Of a stretch of DNA of 64,000 nt, positions 44,580-52,859 are shown in pieces. This stretch comes from Thiohalomonas sp963783235 (GTDB lineage: Bacteria; Pseudomonadota; Gammaproteobacteria; Thiohalomonadales; Thiohalomonadaceae): contig CAWAMN010000002.1 in the NCBI GenBank assembly GCA_963783235.1, positions 1,612,001-1,676,000 of the forward strand. The letters are read 5' to 3'. Each line of letters opens with the position of its first letter. The first letter of the stretch is position 1. The notes beneath the pieces were generated by a model, which ran no database searches, was not told the DNA's origin, and saw only the letters and a list, made by a program, of their open reading frames with translations. The position numbers and the translations under genes are program-made.

Positions 44580-45036
44580 ACAGCGACTGACGATTTCGGC
44601 CGGACGGACCGAACCAGCATTGGGGTCTGGCACAACCATCACTCTGATTGGACGGTTCGTCGGGCCACCTGATTCGCCTGAGAGGGCACACGAGCTGGCT
44701 GATACGCCTCTGTCCTGAGCCCAACGGGGTTGGAGCCGGCACCAACCGGCAGCCACAAAATCTGTCCGCGGCTACTGAGTCGCATCACTTGGACAGGACA
44801 GGGTACCAATGGTTTTCTGGGGCGCCGTAGGGCGCCAGGGGCCGGGTGCCGAGCTTCCCATCGAAGCGGGACCCAATGCCTTGATCCAGATGGGTGACTG
44901 GCGCGGATCAGTCTTTCTGACCGCGACCCGAGATGAACGAGAACCCGGGCGCGTATTTTGGCAGCTTTGTGAGCTGATCAGGCTCTGTTCAACGGGGCGC
45001 GCCGGGGCTTCGGGGTGCGGTATTGCCGACTTGAAC
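44580..45036. other. non-coding stretch after the IS110 remnant
   Basis: 457 bases with no supportable gene, probably the 3' non-coding end of the IS110-type element plus flank. 44810-44905 is a structured segment that recurs inverted at 45829-45913: both have a stem opened by TTTTCTGGGGCG and closed by CCAGGGG, and end in TTGATCC(A/T)GATGGGTGAC. The stems differ in sequence (GGCGCC-GTAG-GGCGCC here, GGCGGTTAACCGCC there) but keep pairing. Confidence 0.5.
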
Positions 45037-45724
45037 GGAGGCGGCTAATGGGTGACCCCATTTGTTTTATTCGCTAATATTTTCTTTAGACCAAGCTTTT
45101 ACTACTTTCGATAGACCGCTGTAGTGCTCCACCTGTTTGGCGCGTGATGATGGCTGGTGAAAGTATTTGAAACAACCCGATAATGCTTCACCCCAGTTTT
45201 CGTATTGGGAATCTGCTAGATAGCTATCAAATCCATGTGAAGGACTGCAATCTCTGGTGTTGATTACGAGTGCGTTCAACAATGGCCAACCCTTGTTAGC
45301 AAGGCAGAAGTTGCCAACTTTTCCAGCATAATCGCCTGCCATATTGTGACTCAAACCAAACAAGTTCTCCAACTCGTAATACGGGACAAGGCGCTTTTGT
45401 TGTGCAGCATGAATGAGATAGCGAAGGATGTTTGCCAGAACGGCAGAATTGAAATAAGTAGACATATCAGTCTCCTGAATGTATGCGTGAGCAAGAAAGG
45501 CCAGTTGGCAGCTTTCGTATTGCTCTGAATCAAAGGGATTTGCCAGCTACCTAGGTAGGGCAAAGCAGAGGCTAATCCTTAAAATGTTCTACTGTCAATG
45601 CAAATTTTGAATAAATGGGGTCACCCATTGGCCGCCTCCGATCAACTGGCAAGAATAATCTGGGTCACAAGAATAATTGGGGTCACCCATAAAGAATAAA
45701 TGGGGTCACCCATTAGCCGCCTCC
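45037..45724. repeat. 688-bp segment bounded by 27-bp perfect inverted repeats
   Basis: GGAGGCGGCTAATGGGTGAC at 45037 starts a 27-bp sequence that is exactly complemented at 45698-45724. A third copy with one mismatch lies at 45613-45639, and a partial one (TTGGGGTCACCCAT) at 45677-45690. The enclosed gene is at 45067-45465. It may be a small mobile cassette or a recombination scar; no transposase is present. Confidence 0.7.
45067..45465 (-). CDS. hypothetical protein inside the inverted-repeat segment
   Basis: 132 aa; AGGAG lies eight bases before the ATG. Soluble, mixed alpha/beta. VPYYELENLFGLSHNMAGDY and NFCLANKGWPLLNALVINTR resemble the N-terminal part of small winged-helix-like cassette proteins (a YP-rich, Cys-containing domain), but no family can be named. 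AT-richer than its surroundings, in keeping with foreign origin. Confidence 0.65.
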   Translation of the reverse strand: MSTYFNSAVLANILRYLIHAAQQKRLVPYYELENLFGLSHNMAGDYAGKVGNFCLANKGWPLLNALVINTRDCSPSHGFDSYLADSQYENWGEALSGCFKYFHQPSSRAKQVEHYSGLSKVVKAWSKENISE

Positions 45725-46046
45725 GTGCAAGAGGGCGTGTTGGATCCTGACGATCTCCCGTCATTTCGATACGTCAGTTCCTGATAACGCGCCCGCGTTC
45801 TCGTGCATCGTGCTGCCTCGAAGTGAGGCGCACCAGTCACCCATCAGGATCAAGGCGGAGCTCCGGCTATCCGATGCTCGCCCCTGGCGGCGGTTAACCG
45901 CCCCAGAAAAACTGCAGTGCCCATGCATGGCTAAATCGTTTGTACAGAGCCTGGGCTTAGGGTCAATAGGGTCAGAGTCGATTAAACTGTCAAACTGAAG
46001 TTAAAGCAAGGCACAGAAGTGCCAGGACTCCATTCGGGAAAGCTAC
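45466..46046. other. non-coding stretch with repeats
   Basis: No supportable gene. Contains the right-hand copies of the 27-bp repeat (to 45724), the inverted structured segment at 45829-45913 and, at 45957-45990, the motif TAGGGTCAGAGTCGATTAAA that often borders transposase genes in related genomes. Confidence 0.5.
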
Positions 46047-46493
46047 GTGATACGCGAACAAGTTCTTTCGAACGTAAAAAATGCCTTCGGCAAGATATCG
46101 AGGCCAAGAACGTTCATTCGCGGTACGTGTTTCTGTGAGGAGTGCATGGAGCACGAGGCACAGATGCAGGCTTTCCGTCCCGACGAACTCCTTTTAGAGG
46201 ATCTAGACAACCCCGGGTGGGACCCTCTTTGTTTCGCCTCGAACGAGGCTATGGCCTACTTCATGCCCGGCCTGGTAAGGGTCGTCCTGACAAACACCGC
46301 TGACTACATTCAGCAGTTCGTCTTCCACATCGGACAGCCGGAACGGCTCTCTGGATTTTCGCCGAGGCAGGCTCGGGCACTAATCGGAGCTTTGGATTTG
46401 TTATTGCTCCATGAGGTAGAGGCTGTGGAGAATAATTTGGCCGTCGACGAGCTTTTCCGCACGCGAGACAAGCTCGGCGAAATAGCTGAATAA
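46047..46493 (+). CDS. hypothetical protein with a CxCxxC motif
   Basis: 148 aa, GTG start. A possible metal-binding CFCEECMEHEAQ lies near residue 28, followed by LDNPGWDPLCFASNEAMAYF and a helical second half (MPGLVRVVLTNTADYIQQFV, RQARALIGALDLLLLHEVEA). It resembles small DUF proteins of accessory regions, but I cannot name one. No signal or membrane segment. The 3' side runs into the inverted duplication at 46571. Confidence 0.65.
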   Translation: MIREQVLSNVKNAFGKISRPRTFIRGTCFCEECMEHEAQMQAFRPDELLLEDLDNPGWDPLCFASNEAMAYFMPGLVRVVLTNTADYIQQFVFHIGQPERLSGFSPRQARALIGALDLLLLHEVEAVENNLAVDELFRTRDKLGEIAE

Positions 46494-46580
46494 CTTTCTG
46501 CGCTTCGTAAATGGTGTCCGTTTGTGAGCCGTTTTGAGTTGCAGTTTATCGTAACTATCCAGCCCCACAGTTTTAAGGGG

Positions 46581-46700
46581 TCAGAACCCTTTCTCGGGTG
46601 CGTTAAATGCTTCACGGAGCGCGCTGTGAACGGCCTCCATGAGTGCAACCTCTTGCTCTTGCGTATATTGCCTACGTATTTCGATCAACACACTCGGCAT
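46581..46700 (-). pseudogene. truncated tautomerase (4-oxalocrotonate tautomerase-like)
   Basis: 39 codons: MPSVLIEIRRQYTQEQEVAL followed by MEAVHSALREAFNAPEKGF and a stop formed by the repeat arm. Begins with the Pro2 that is catalytic in this family, but the rest of the about 60-130 aa domain is missing. Its ATG lies 12 bases from the attC-like core at 46713, so it was the next cassette gene. Confidence 0.7.
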
Positions 46701-46712
46701 GACTTTTCCTTT

Positions 46713-46772
46713 GCGCTCTAACGCTTGGGCTCAGGGGCGCGCAGCGAAGCAGAGCGTCCGTTGGAGCCCATT
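46713..46772 (-). other. integron attC-like site (attC5) with intron insertion scar
   Basis: CTCTAACGCTTGGGCTCA and TTGGAGCCCA form the imperfect stem with unpaired bases around a GC-rich centre, followed directly by a group II intron 5' end. Same layout as attC1 and attC3. Confidence 0.65.
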
Positions 46773-46817
46773 GTGTACGCCCGGCATGGGCATGAACTGA
46801 TGGGGTGAAAATCCCCT
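46773..46817 (+). mobile_element. 5'-end fragment of a group IIC-attC-type intron
   Basis: GTGTACGCCCGGCATGGGCA and a further 25 bases match the starts of the introns at 35736 and 40923; similarity then stops. The rest of the intron is lost. Confidence 0.8.
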
Positions 46818-46934
46818 CGCCGCTTTCTGGTAGCCAGTCGCCACACAAAAAGTAGGCGCTCTCGCTAATTTGGTCGAGAGACCCGTGGTGTCGCACCCGA
46901 GAAAGGGTTCTGACCCCTTAAAAGAAAGGGGTCG

Positions 46935-47005
46935 TCACCCTTTACCAACAGAGTCTGGATGGCCTCCGGCCATGTTCGCCCAGAGGGCTGGGCTCCTACA
47001 CGTTT
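46935..47005 (+). repeat. single copy of the double-hairpin repeat
   Basis: Contains ATGGCC-TCC-GGCCAT and GCCCAG-AGGG-CTGGGC in the same order and orientation as the array at 49.3 kb. It lies 80 bases downstream of the methyltransferase pseudogene. Confidence 0.75.
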
Positions 47006-47084
47006 CGCGCGGATCCGGGGGGCATGCATCTCTTTGAGCCGACTGGAGCCAGTTCTCCTTAGAGCGATTGGACCCCGTTGTGCT

Positions 47085-48203
47085 TTAGCTTGGCCGTGCC
47101 ACCACGAACTTGGCAAACGTTCTCACCGGAAGCACGGCTTCCAGGGCGAACTCGGCCCGTTCGAGCAGTGTTCGCCACTCGGCTTCCGTCCGCTCCCGAC
47201 CGCGGGTGTTGACCAGCATCTGCATGTCGAAGGAGGCGGTGGTCGCATCGGCCCCCACCTCGGGCATGACCATGTCGACAAACACCGCGGTGGGCGCGTG
47301 GCCGCCCGCGGCGGTCTTCAAGCGGTTCAGCACGGTCAGGCACTCTTCGTCGGCCATGCCGTGGAAGATGGCAACAAAGAGGTAGAGATCGCGGTTCGAC
47401 GTCGCCGGGGGAATCCTATCAAACATGTCTCCGCCCTCGAATGTCATCCGTTCCCTCAGTTCCGGCGCCAGTTGCGCACTCTCCGCTCTGGCCGCGTCCA
47501 TGATTTGAGGGCGGTCGAAAACGACGGCTTCAAGTTTCGGATTTTCCCGCAATATGGCGGCTGTCTTTGCCCCTTTGGAGCCGCCGATGTCGATGATGCG
47601 GCCGAAGGCGGACCAGTCGAAGTCCGCCAGGTAGTCGGTGCCGGTCAGGTTCTCAACCGCATCCATCGCGCTGCCGAACAGCAGGTCGAACTCGCGGTGG
47701 TCATCCATGTAGTCGAACAGGTCACTGCCATGCACCTTGGCGAAAGGAACACCGCCGTCGCGGATGGCCTCTTCCAGCGGGGCGAGCCAGGGCGCGGTCA
47801 TCTCCGGCGAGTTGTGCATGAGCACCATGGCCCGCACGCTCTGGGGATGAGCCGCCCGAAGGTGGTGGGAGGTCTTGTTGTTGCGAAAGGTTCGTGGGGC
47901 GGTCTGCTCGAAAATTCCGAGCGCCGCGAGCATGCGCAGCAGCCGAAACAGGTGCTCTTCATGCACTTGGAGCGCTTCGGCCAGAGCCGAGGCCGACAGT
48001 TCATTCTCGTCGAGGGCATCAGCCACTCCCAGCCGGGTTGCGAACTACAGGGCGCGGGACTGCCAGAACAGTGCGCCAACCTGCATGAGCCGAAACGGCG
48101 GTGGCGTGGTTTTGGCCGGAATCGACTGGATGATGGCGGCGAGGCCAAGCAGCTTCTGAAATAGTTTTACCTTGAGCGGTTTGCGCGCGAGTTTGGTTTT
48201 CAT
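47085..48203 (-). pseudogene. O-methyltransferase (acetylserotonin/caffeate type) with in-frame amber codon
   Basis: The frame starts at the ATG at 48203 (AAGGA upstream) and reads MKTKLARKPLKVKLFQKLLG up to FWQSRAL, then TAG at 48045-48047, then FATRLGVADALDENELSASA onward in the same frame to 47085. The intact protein would be about 372 aa: an N-terminal winged-helix dimerisation domain (LAEALQVHEEHLFRLLRMLA) and a SAM-binding domain (IIDIGGSKGAKTAAILRENP). Relatives read ALYVA where this has AL-stop-FA, so TAC to TAG is likely. A GTG at 48026 could restart translation without the first helices. Confidence 0.78.
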
Positions 48204-48834
48204 GTTGTTTCCTTCTTCTTGTCTCCTTTCCATGTAGAGGGCCCGGCCGTCAGCAGCATGGGCATCATAGCCAAATTTACGAACGAAAGGCGAAGCACGT
48301 CCGGGTCCGTCGCCTGACTGGTCCGGCCGTCTGACTTGACGGATTCGATCCGCTGGACGCCCTTTCTTCGCCCGTTGCTGGACGAACTGGCGCCCCGGTC
48401 CCTGGTTCAGGGCAAGGATCTTCAGGATAGGAAAAACGGGGGCCGTGACCCTTCGGGCCGCATGGTAGGTCGGGGCGCATGATAACCCACGTGAGTTGTT
48501 CTCGAGTTTCGGCAAGCCCCCACAGTGAATGCATAGCGATACGCCTTTGGCCCCAGAGCGGAGCAGCCGCGCCGCGACACCGTCGAACCCGTGTTTGGCG
48601 CATCACTGATGCATTGGTATCACGCGACCACCTATATGGATGGAAATGGGCGTAAGAACAAATCAGGTGCACTGTTTGAAGCAAAAATTAGCGAATTAGC
48701 CATGCTGAGAATGCTATAAGGCACAAGAGAATGAAACGTGCGGTTCGGAACACCATGCGGTGCGTTTGTCGCTGGAATAAGCTTTTGCTACAGGCTCGTT
48801 GGGCAAGCGGGCGAAATGGCCCCAAGGAGGTGAG
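48204..48834. other. 631-bp stretch without a recognisable gene
   Basis: No ORF with a convincing start, ribosome site or family on either strand. At 48430-48500 a segment (GACCCTTCGGGCCGCATGGT) resembles 50410-50440 loosely. It may contain decayed mobile DNA at the right border of the accessory region. Confidence 0.4.
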
Positions 48835-49287
48835 ATGAAGGGAAACGATGGACTAGTGCTGCGCCTGAAGCGGTTTCTGCCTTTCCCGCGTACGGTCGTA
48901 TACCGCGCCCTGACCGAACCGGGCGAGCTCGCCAAGTGGTGGGGGCCGCGAGGCTTTAGCGTCCCCAACATTGATTTCGATCCGCTCGTCGGCGGTAGCT
49001 ATCGGATCGCGATGCAGCCTCCAGACGGCGATCTCTTCTATCTCGCGGGAGAGTTTCGGGAGGTGGATCCACCCGCCCACCTGGCGTACACGTTTCGATG
49101 GTCCCCGCCCGATCCGGACGATCGTGAGACGGTGGTCGCGCTGTCGCTGCAGGATCGAGCTGACGGGACCGAAGTTCGCTTGACCCACAGCGGTTTCGCT
49201 ACGGAGGGACGCCGCGCCTTGCATGAAGCAGGTTGGGCAGACAGTTTCGGACGGCTGGAGCAGGTGCTCGCCGAGACGGCTCATTAA
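48835..49287 (+). CDS. SRPBCC (AHSA1-like) protein
   Basis: 150 aa, strong AAGGAGG before the ATG. RLKRFLPFPRTVVYRALTEP, then LAKWWGPRGFSVPNIDFDPL, VGGSYRIAMQPPDGDLFYLA and GTEVRLTHSGFATEGRRALH are the successive blocks of AHSA1/START-like ligand-binding proteins. Probably a hydrophobic-ligand binding or stress protein. The double-hairpin repeat array starts 9 bases after the stop. Confidence 0.88.
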   Translation: MKGNDGLVLRLKRFLPFPRTVVYRALTEPGELAKWWGPRGFSVPNIDFDPLVGGSYRIAMQPPDGDLFYLAGEFREVDPPAHLAYTFRWSPPDPDDRETVVALSLQDRADGTEVRLTHSGFATEGRRALHEAGWADSFGRLEQVLAETAH

Positions 49288-49295
49288 TGAGAGAG

Positions 49296-49830
49296 AAAGG
49301 GGTCATAGCCCTTTACCGGCATTATCTGGATGGCCTCGGGCCATTTTCGCCCAGAGGGCTGGGCTCCTACACGCGTCGAAACGACACCGGTGTGCGGAGA
49401 GCAAGAGGTCATAGCCGTTTACCGGCATAGTCTGAATGGCCTCCGGCCATGTTCGCCCAGAGGGCTGGGCTTCCTACACACGTCGAAACGACACCGGTGT
49501 GCGGAGAGCAAGGTCATAGCCCTTTACCGGCATGATCTGGATGGCCTCCGGCCATGTTCGCCCAGAGGGCTGGGCTCCTACACGCGTCGAAACGACACCG
49601 GTGTGCGGAGAGCAAGGATCATAGCCCTTTACCGGCATAGTCTGGATGGCCTCCGGCCATGTTCGCCCAGAGGGCTGGGCTCCTACACGCGTCGAAACGA
49701 CACCGGTGTGCGGAGAGCAAGGATCATAGCCCTTTGCCGGCATGGTCTGGATGGCCTCCGGCCATGTTCGCCCAGAGGGCTGGGCTCCTACGCGCGTAGA
49801 AACGACACCGGTGTACGGAGGAGAAAAGGA
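49296..49830 (+). repeat. five-copy tandem array of the 105-bp double-hairpin repeat
   Basis: GCCCAGAGGGCTGGGC occurs at 49349, 49455, 49560, 49665 and 49770 (periods 106, 105, 105, 105). Each unit also has GGCCTCCGGCC and GAAACGACACCGGTGTGCGG. Units are almost identical over their whole length, so this is a tandem repeat and not CRISPR. It fills the gap between two converging genes. Confidence 0.9.
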
Positions 49831-49971
49831 TCATAATCCTTATCGAGAACACCCCCGAACTCGTCCATGAGGGAGTCCCGCAGGAGGTCTTTCTCGCCCT
49901 CATTACTCCCCTTCATCCGAACCTTCTCCTGAGTGAGAAGGGCACAAACGAGGGTTTTTCCTTACAAGGAT

Positions 49972-50301
49972 TTATTTTCCTTCGGAAATTTTGACCTCGT
50001 TAATCTGGATGATCGGCTCTACGTTCGTGTAGTTGACGATGTCGCCCTGCAACTCTTCCGCGTGGGATGCAAACGCAGCCATAAAGTCCTCCAATGAGTC
50101 GAAATAGTAGTGGCACACCGCGAAGTAGGATGACTCAATCTTCGGCTCCTCGATGTCAACTCCGAACTCGACGGACACTCCCCTATAGCCGTTCGCCGCA
50201 GAAAGCCGCTGCATTGACATGGGCATATGCGTATCCAGGTAGTAGTCAAAATCGAACGTACACCCTTCCTGTTTCGGATAAATACTGGAGATAGTGAACA
50301 T
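49972..50301 (-). CDS. EthD-domain protein
   Basis: 109 aa, ferredoxin-like dimeric barrel fold. MFTISSIYPKQEGCTFDFDY followed by YLDTHMPMSMQRL is the EthD signature (YYxxxHxP), with the His-Met-Pro. Then YFAVCHYYFDSLEDFMAAFA. AAGGA precedes the ATG. EthD-like proteins are usually small-molecule binding or monooxygenase-like; the substrate is unknown. Confidence 0.88.
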   Translation of the reverse strand: MFTISSIYPKQEGCTFDFDYYLDTHMPMSMQRLSAANGYRGVSVEFGVDIEEPKIESSYFAVCHYYFDSLEDFMAAFASHAEELQGDIVNYTNVEPIIQINEVKISEGK

Positions 50302-50630
50302 CTTTCGTTTCCTTTTCGGTTCGATCCCTTATGCGAATGTCTAACCCTATCAGGCTTCACGGTTAAGATTGTGTTAACTCCTGAGCCGCAAAGGGCAAAG
50401 TGCTGAGTTGGGTGATCCCTCCCGGGGCCATGTAGGCCGGTGATTACCTGCGTACCAGGCTGAGATAACCCCACAAACTGAAAGGGATGAATATCCGGTT
50501 TTTGAAACGCCGGTCGAGAGTGCTATTCAGCGCAAGAGCTCTGAATTGCGCCCTGTTCTTACGGAACTAGCCTTATTAGCAGGTGGCCGCGCCACAGGTC
50601 GCCGCAGCTTGCGCAGCACGGGAGACAGCC
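50302..50630. other. non-coding stretch between divergent genes
   Basis: No gene seen. Should contain the promoters of the EthD gene (minus) and the EF-G-like gene (plus). A GGCTGAGATAACCCC string at 50458-50472 recalls the first half of a TPP riboswitch, but the second half is absent. Confidence 0.4.
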
Positions 50631-52679
50631 ATGCCCCGTTACACCAGCGATGCCATCCGCAATCTTGCCTTGGTGGGTCAGACCGGCAGCGGGAAGACGA
50701 CCCTCGTCGAGGCGCTTTCAGCCCGAGCGGGGGCTGTTGGAACGCCCGGAAGTGTGGAGCGAAACAATACCGTTTCCGATTTTGATCCCTTGGAGCAGCG
50801 TTTCCAACACTCGCTCAGCGCATCCGTGATCAGCTTCGACCATGCCGGTATCCACGTTAACCTCATCGACACGCCCGGCCTGCCGGATTTCATCGGCCAG
50901 GCCCTCGGGGTGTTCCCGGCGGTGGAAACCGTAACCGTGACCGTCAACGCGAGCGTGGGGATCGAGCCGGTGACACGCCGCATGCTGGACTGGTCGGGGG
51001 AGCGCACACTGTGCCGCATGATCGTCGTGAACAAGATCGATGCCGAGGGTGTAAATCTGCCCGGGTTGCTGGAATCGTTGCGCGAGGAGTTCGGCCGCGA
51101 GTGTCTACCCATCAATCTGCCGGCCGAGGGCGGCACCACAGTTCGTGACTGTTTTTTCCATCAGGACGGGGCGACCGATTTTTCCTCGGTGCAGGAAGCG
51201 CACACCGAACTCATCGATCAGGTGGTGGAGCTCGATGAGGAGCTCATGTCGCTCTATCTTGAGCAGGGCGAGGCCCTGGCCCCGGAACAGCTTCACGATG
51301 CCTTTGAGAAGGCCATGCGCGAAGGCCATCTGGTGCCGGTCTGTTTCGCCTCGGCCCAAAACGGCGCCGGCGTGGGCGAGCTACTCGAAATCATGGAACG
51401 CCTAATGCCGAGCCCCCTTGAGGGCAACCCGCGCCCGTTCATCAAGGGGACCGGCGAAAGCGCAGAGCCCTTCACCGCCACACCCGATCCGACACGCCAT
51501 GTGGTGGCGCACGTTTTCAAGGTGACGGCCGATCCCTACGTGGGCAAGTTGGGCGTGTTTCGCGTTCACCAGGGCACGGTCACCCGCGACAGCCAGCTTT
51601 TCGTCGGCGACGGACGCAAGCCATTCAAGATGGCCCACGTATTCAAGTTGCTTGGCAAGCAGCAGGTCGAAGTGGATGCCGGCATTCCCGGAGACATCTG
51701 CGCGGTCGCCAAGGTGGAGGAACTCCATTTTGACGCCGTACTGCACGATTCTCACGATGAGGATTTCCTGCACCTCAAGCCTCTGCCGTTCCCCGTACCG
51801 GTCTTCGGCCTTGCCGTGGAGGCCACACGACGTAGCGACGAGCAGCGGCTCTCCACCGCGCTGCAGCGCGTTGTCGAAGAAGATCCCTGTCTTGAGCTGG
51901 AATACCGACCCGATCTGAACGAAACGGTTTTGCGGGGGCTTGGCGATCTCCACCTGCGCATGGCGTTGGAGCAGCTCAATCAGCGGTTCAATGTGGATGC
52001 CGAGACACACCCACCGAAGATTCCCTACCGGGAGACTATCAGCACGCTCGCTGAAGGCCATCATCGCCACAAAAAGCAGACCGGCGGGGCGGGGCAATTT
52101 GGAGAGGTGTTCCTGCGTGTGGAGCCGCTTGAACGGGGCGCAGGGTTTGAGTTCGTCGACGAGGTGAAGGGTGGCGTAATACCGGGACCGTTCATCCCGG
52201 CCGTGGAGAAAGGCGTGCGCCAGGCAATGGATGCGGGATCGGTAGCGGGTTACCCGATGCAGGATGTGAAGGTGACTGTTACCGATGGGAAACACCACCC
52301 CGTGGACTCCAAGGAAGTGGCGTTCGCCGCCGCGGGACGCCGGGCTTTCCTGGATGCCGTCGCGAAGGCCGGACCGCAGGTGCTGGAGCCCATCGTGAAC
52401 CTGGAACTGATTGTGCCTGCCGCCGATGTGGGCTCGATTACCGGCGACCTCACCGCGCGGCGTGGTCATGTGCTCGGAAGCCGTGCACTGCCGGGCGGGA
52501 TGTTCAATATCAGCGCTCGGGCCCCGCTCGGAGAGCTGAACCTGTATGCCGATCGGGTGCGCTCATTGACCGGGGGTCAAGGCTCGTACACGCTGGAGTT
52601 CAGCCATTACGAACCTGCGCCGTCCGCACTGCAAAAGCAGCTCGCGGCGGAATTCCGACCCTGGGAGGAAGAAGACTGA
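50631..52679 (+). CDS. elongation factor G-like translational GTPase
   Basis: 682 aa from the ATG at 50631 (GGGAG six bases before). G1 loop GQTGSGKTT, G3 DTPGLPDF and G4 NKID are present, followed by domain II, III, an EF-G domain IV (HHRHKKQTGGAGQFGEVFLR) and V (GMFNISARAPLGELNLYADR). Length and sequence fit the EF-G-like FusA2/EFG-II-type paralogues rather than the main EF-G, which normally lies in the str operon. Exact role uncertain (translation under stress or ribosome recycling are possibilities). Confidence 0.9.
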   Translation: MPRYTSDAIRNLALVGQTGSGKTTLVEALSARAGAVGTPGSVERNNTVSDFDPLEQRFQHSLSASVISFDHAGIHVNLIDTPGLPDFIGQALGVFPAVETVTVTVNASVGIEPVTRRMLDWSGERTLCRMIVVNKIDAEGVNLPGLLESLREEFGRECLPINLPAEGGTTVRDCFFHQDGATDFSSVQEAHTELIDQVVELDEELMSLYLEQGEALAPEQLHDAFEKAMREGHLVPVCFASAQNGAGVGELLEIMERLMPSPLEGNPRPFIKGTGESAEPFTATPDPTRHVVAHVFKVTADPYVGKLGVFRVHQGTVTRDSQLFVGDGRKPFKMAHVFKLLGKQQVEVDAGIPGDICAVAKVEELHFDAVLHDSHDEDFLHLKPLPFPVPVFGLAVEATRRSDEQRLSTALQRVVEEDPCLELEYRPDLNETVLRGLGDLHLRMALEQLNQRFNVDAETHPPKIPYRETISTLAEGHHRHKKQTGGAGQFGEVFLRVEPLERGAGFEFVDEVKGGVIPGPFIPAVEKGVRQAMDAGSVAGYPMQDVKVTVTDGKHHPVDSKEVAFAAAGRRAFLDAVAKAGPQVLEPIVNLELIVPAADVGSITGDLTARRGHVLGSRALPGGMFNISARAPLGELNLYADRVRSLTGGQGSYTLEFSHYEPAPSALQKQLAAEFRPWEEED

Positions 52680-52859
52680 ACCCCGGTCGGCTAAACCACC
52701 GGCGGGTTAAGGCCGGGAGGAAGACCTGTGGGTGTAGAATAATCACACGGCGATTGACGCCGTTGTTGACCCAGAACACGAGCGGTGTTGGAACCGTATG
52801 TCTCATCGACCGCAAGCAGAACGGTTTCGCCTTTTCTGCTTCCGAGACCCGAATCATTC

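Larger units (their letters stand above)
46571..46923. repeat. 353-bp segment bounded by 32-bp perfect inverted repeats
   Basis: TTTTAAGGGGTCAGAACCCT at 46571 starts a 32-bp sequence exactly complemented at 46892-46923. Between the arms lie a truncated tautomerase gene, an attC-like site and a group II intron 5' fragment. Since the arm includes tautomerase codons, this is an inverted duplication made during rearrangement rather than a transposon end. Confidence 0.75.

Noticed and set aside
45810..45998. A 62-codon plus-strand frame.
   Set aside because: It overlaps the inverted structured repeat, lacks a ribosome site and matches nothing.
34750..46817. Integron integrase gene (intI) or attI site.
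   Set aside because: No tyrosine-recombinase gene is present on either strand; the cassette array can only be called integrase-less within this window.
49296..49830. Possible CRISPR array.
   Set aside because: Whole units are near-identical at 105-bp spacing with no variable spacers, and no cas genes are present.
49330..49836. A 168-aa frame with 35-aa repeats (GLRPCSPRGLGSY) across the 105-bp array, and similar frames over the 31-kb array.
   Set aside because: The frame stays open only because the period is a multiple of three; it has no ribosome site or start context, one spacing is 106 bp, and the conserved feature is paired DNA hairpins, not codon-level change.
50440..50500. TPP riboswitch (GGCTGAGATAACCCC).
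   Set aside because: The second conserved half (ACCTGAT...AATGCCAGCGTAGGGA) is missing and the following gene is an EF-G-like GTPase, not thiamine-related.
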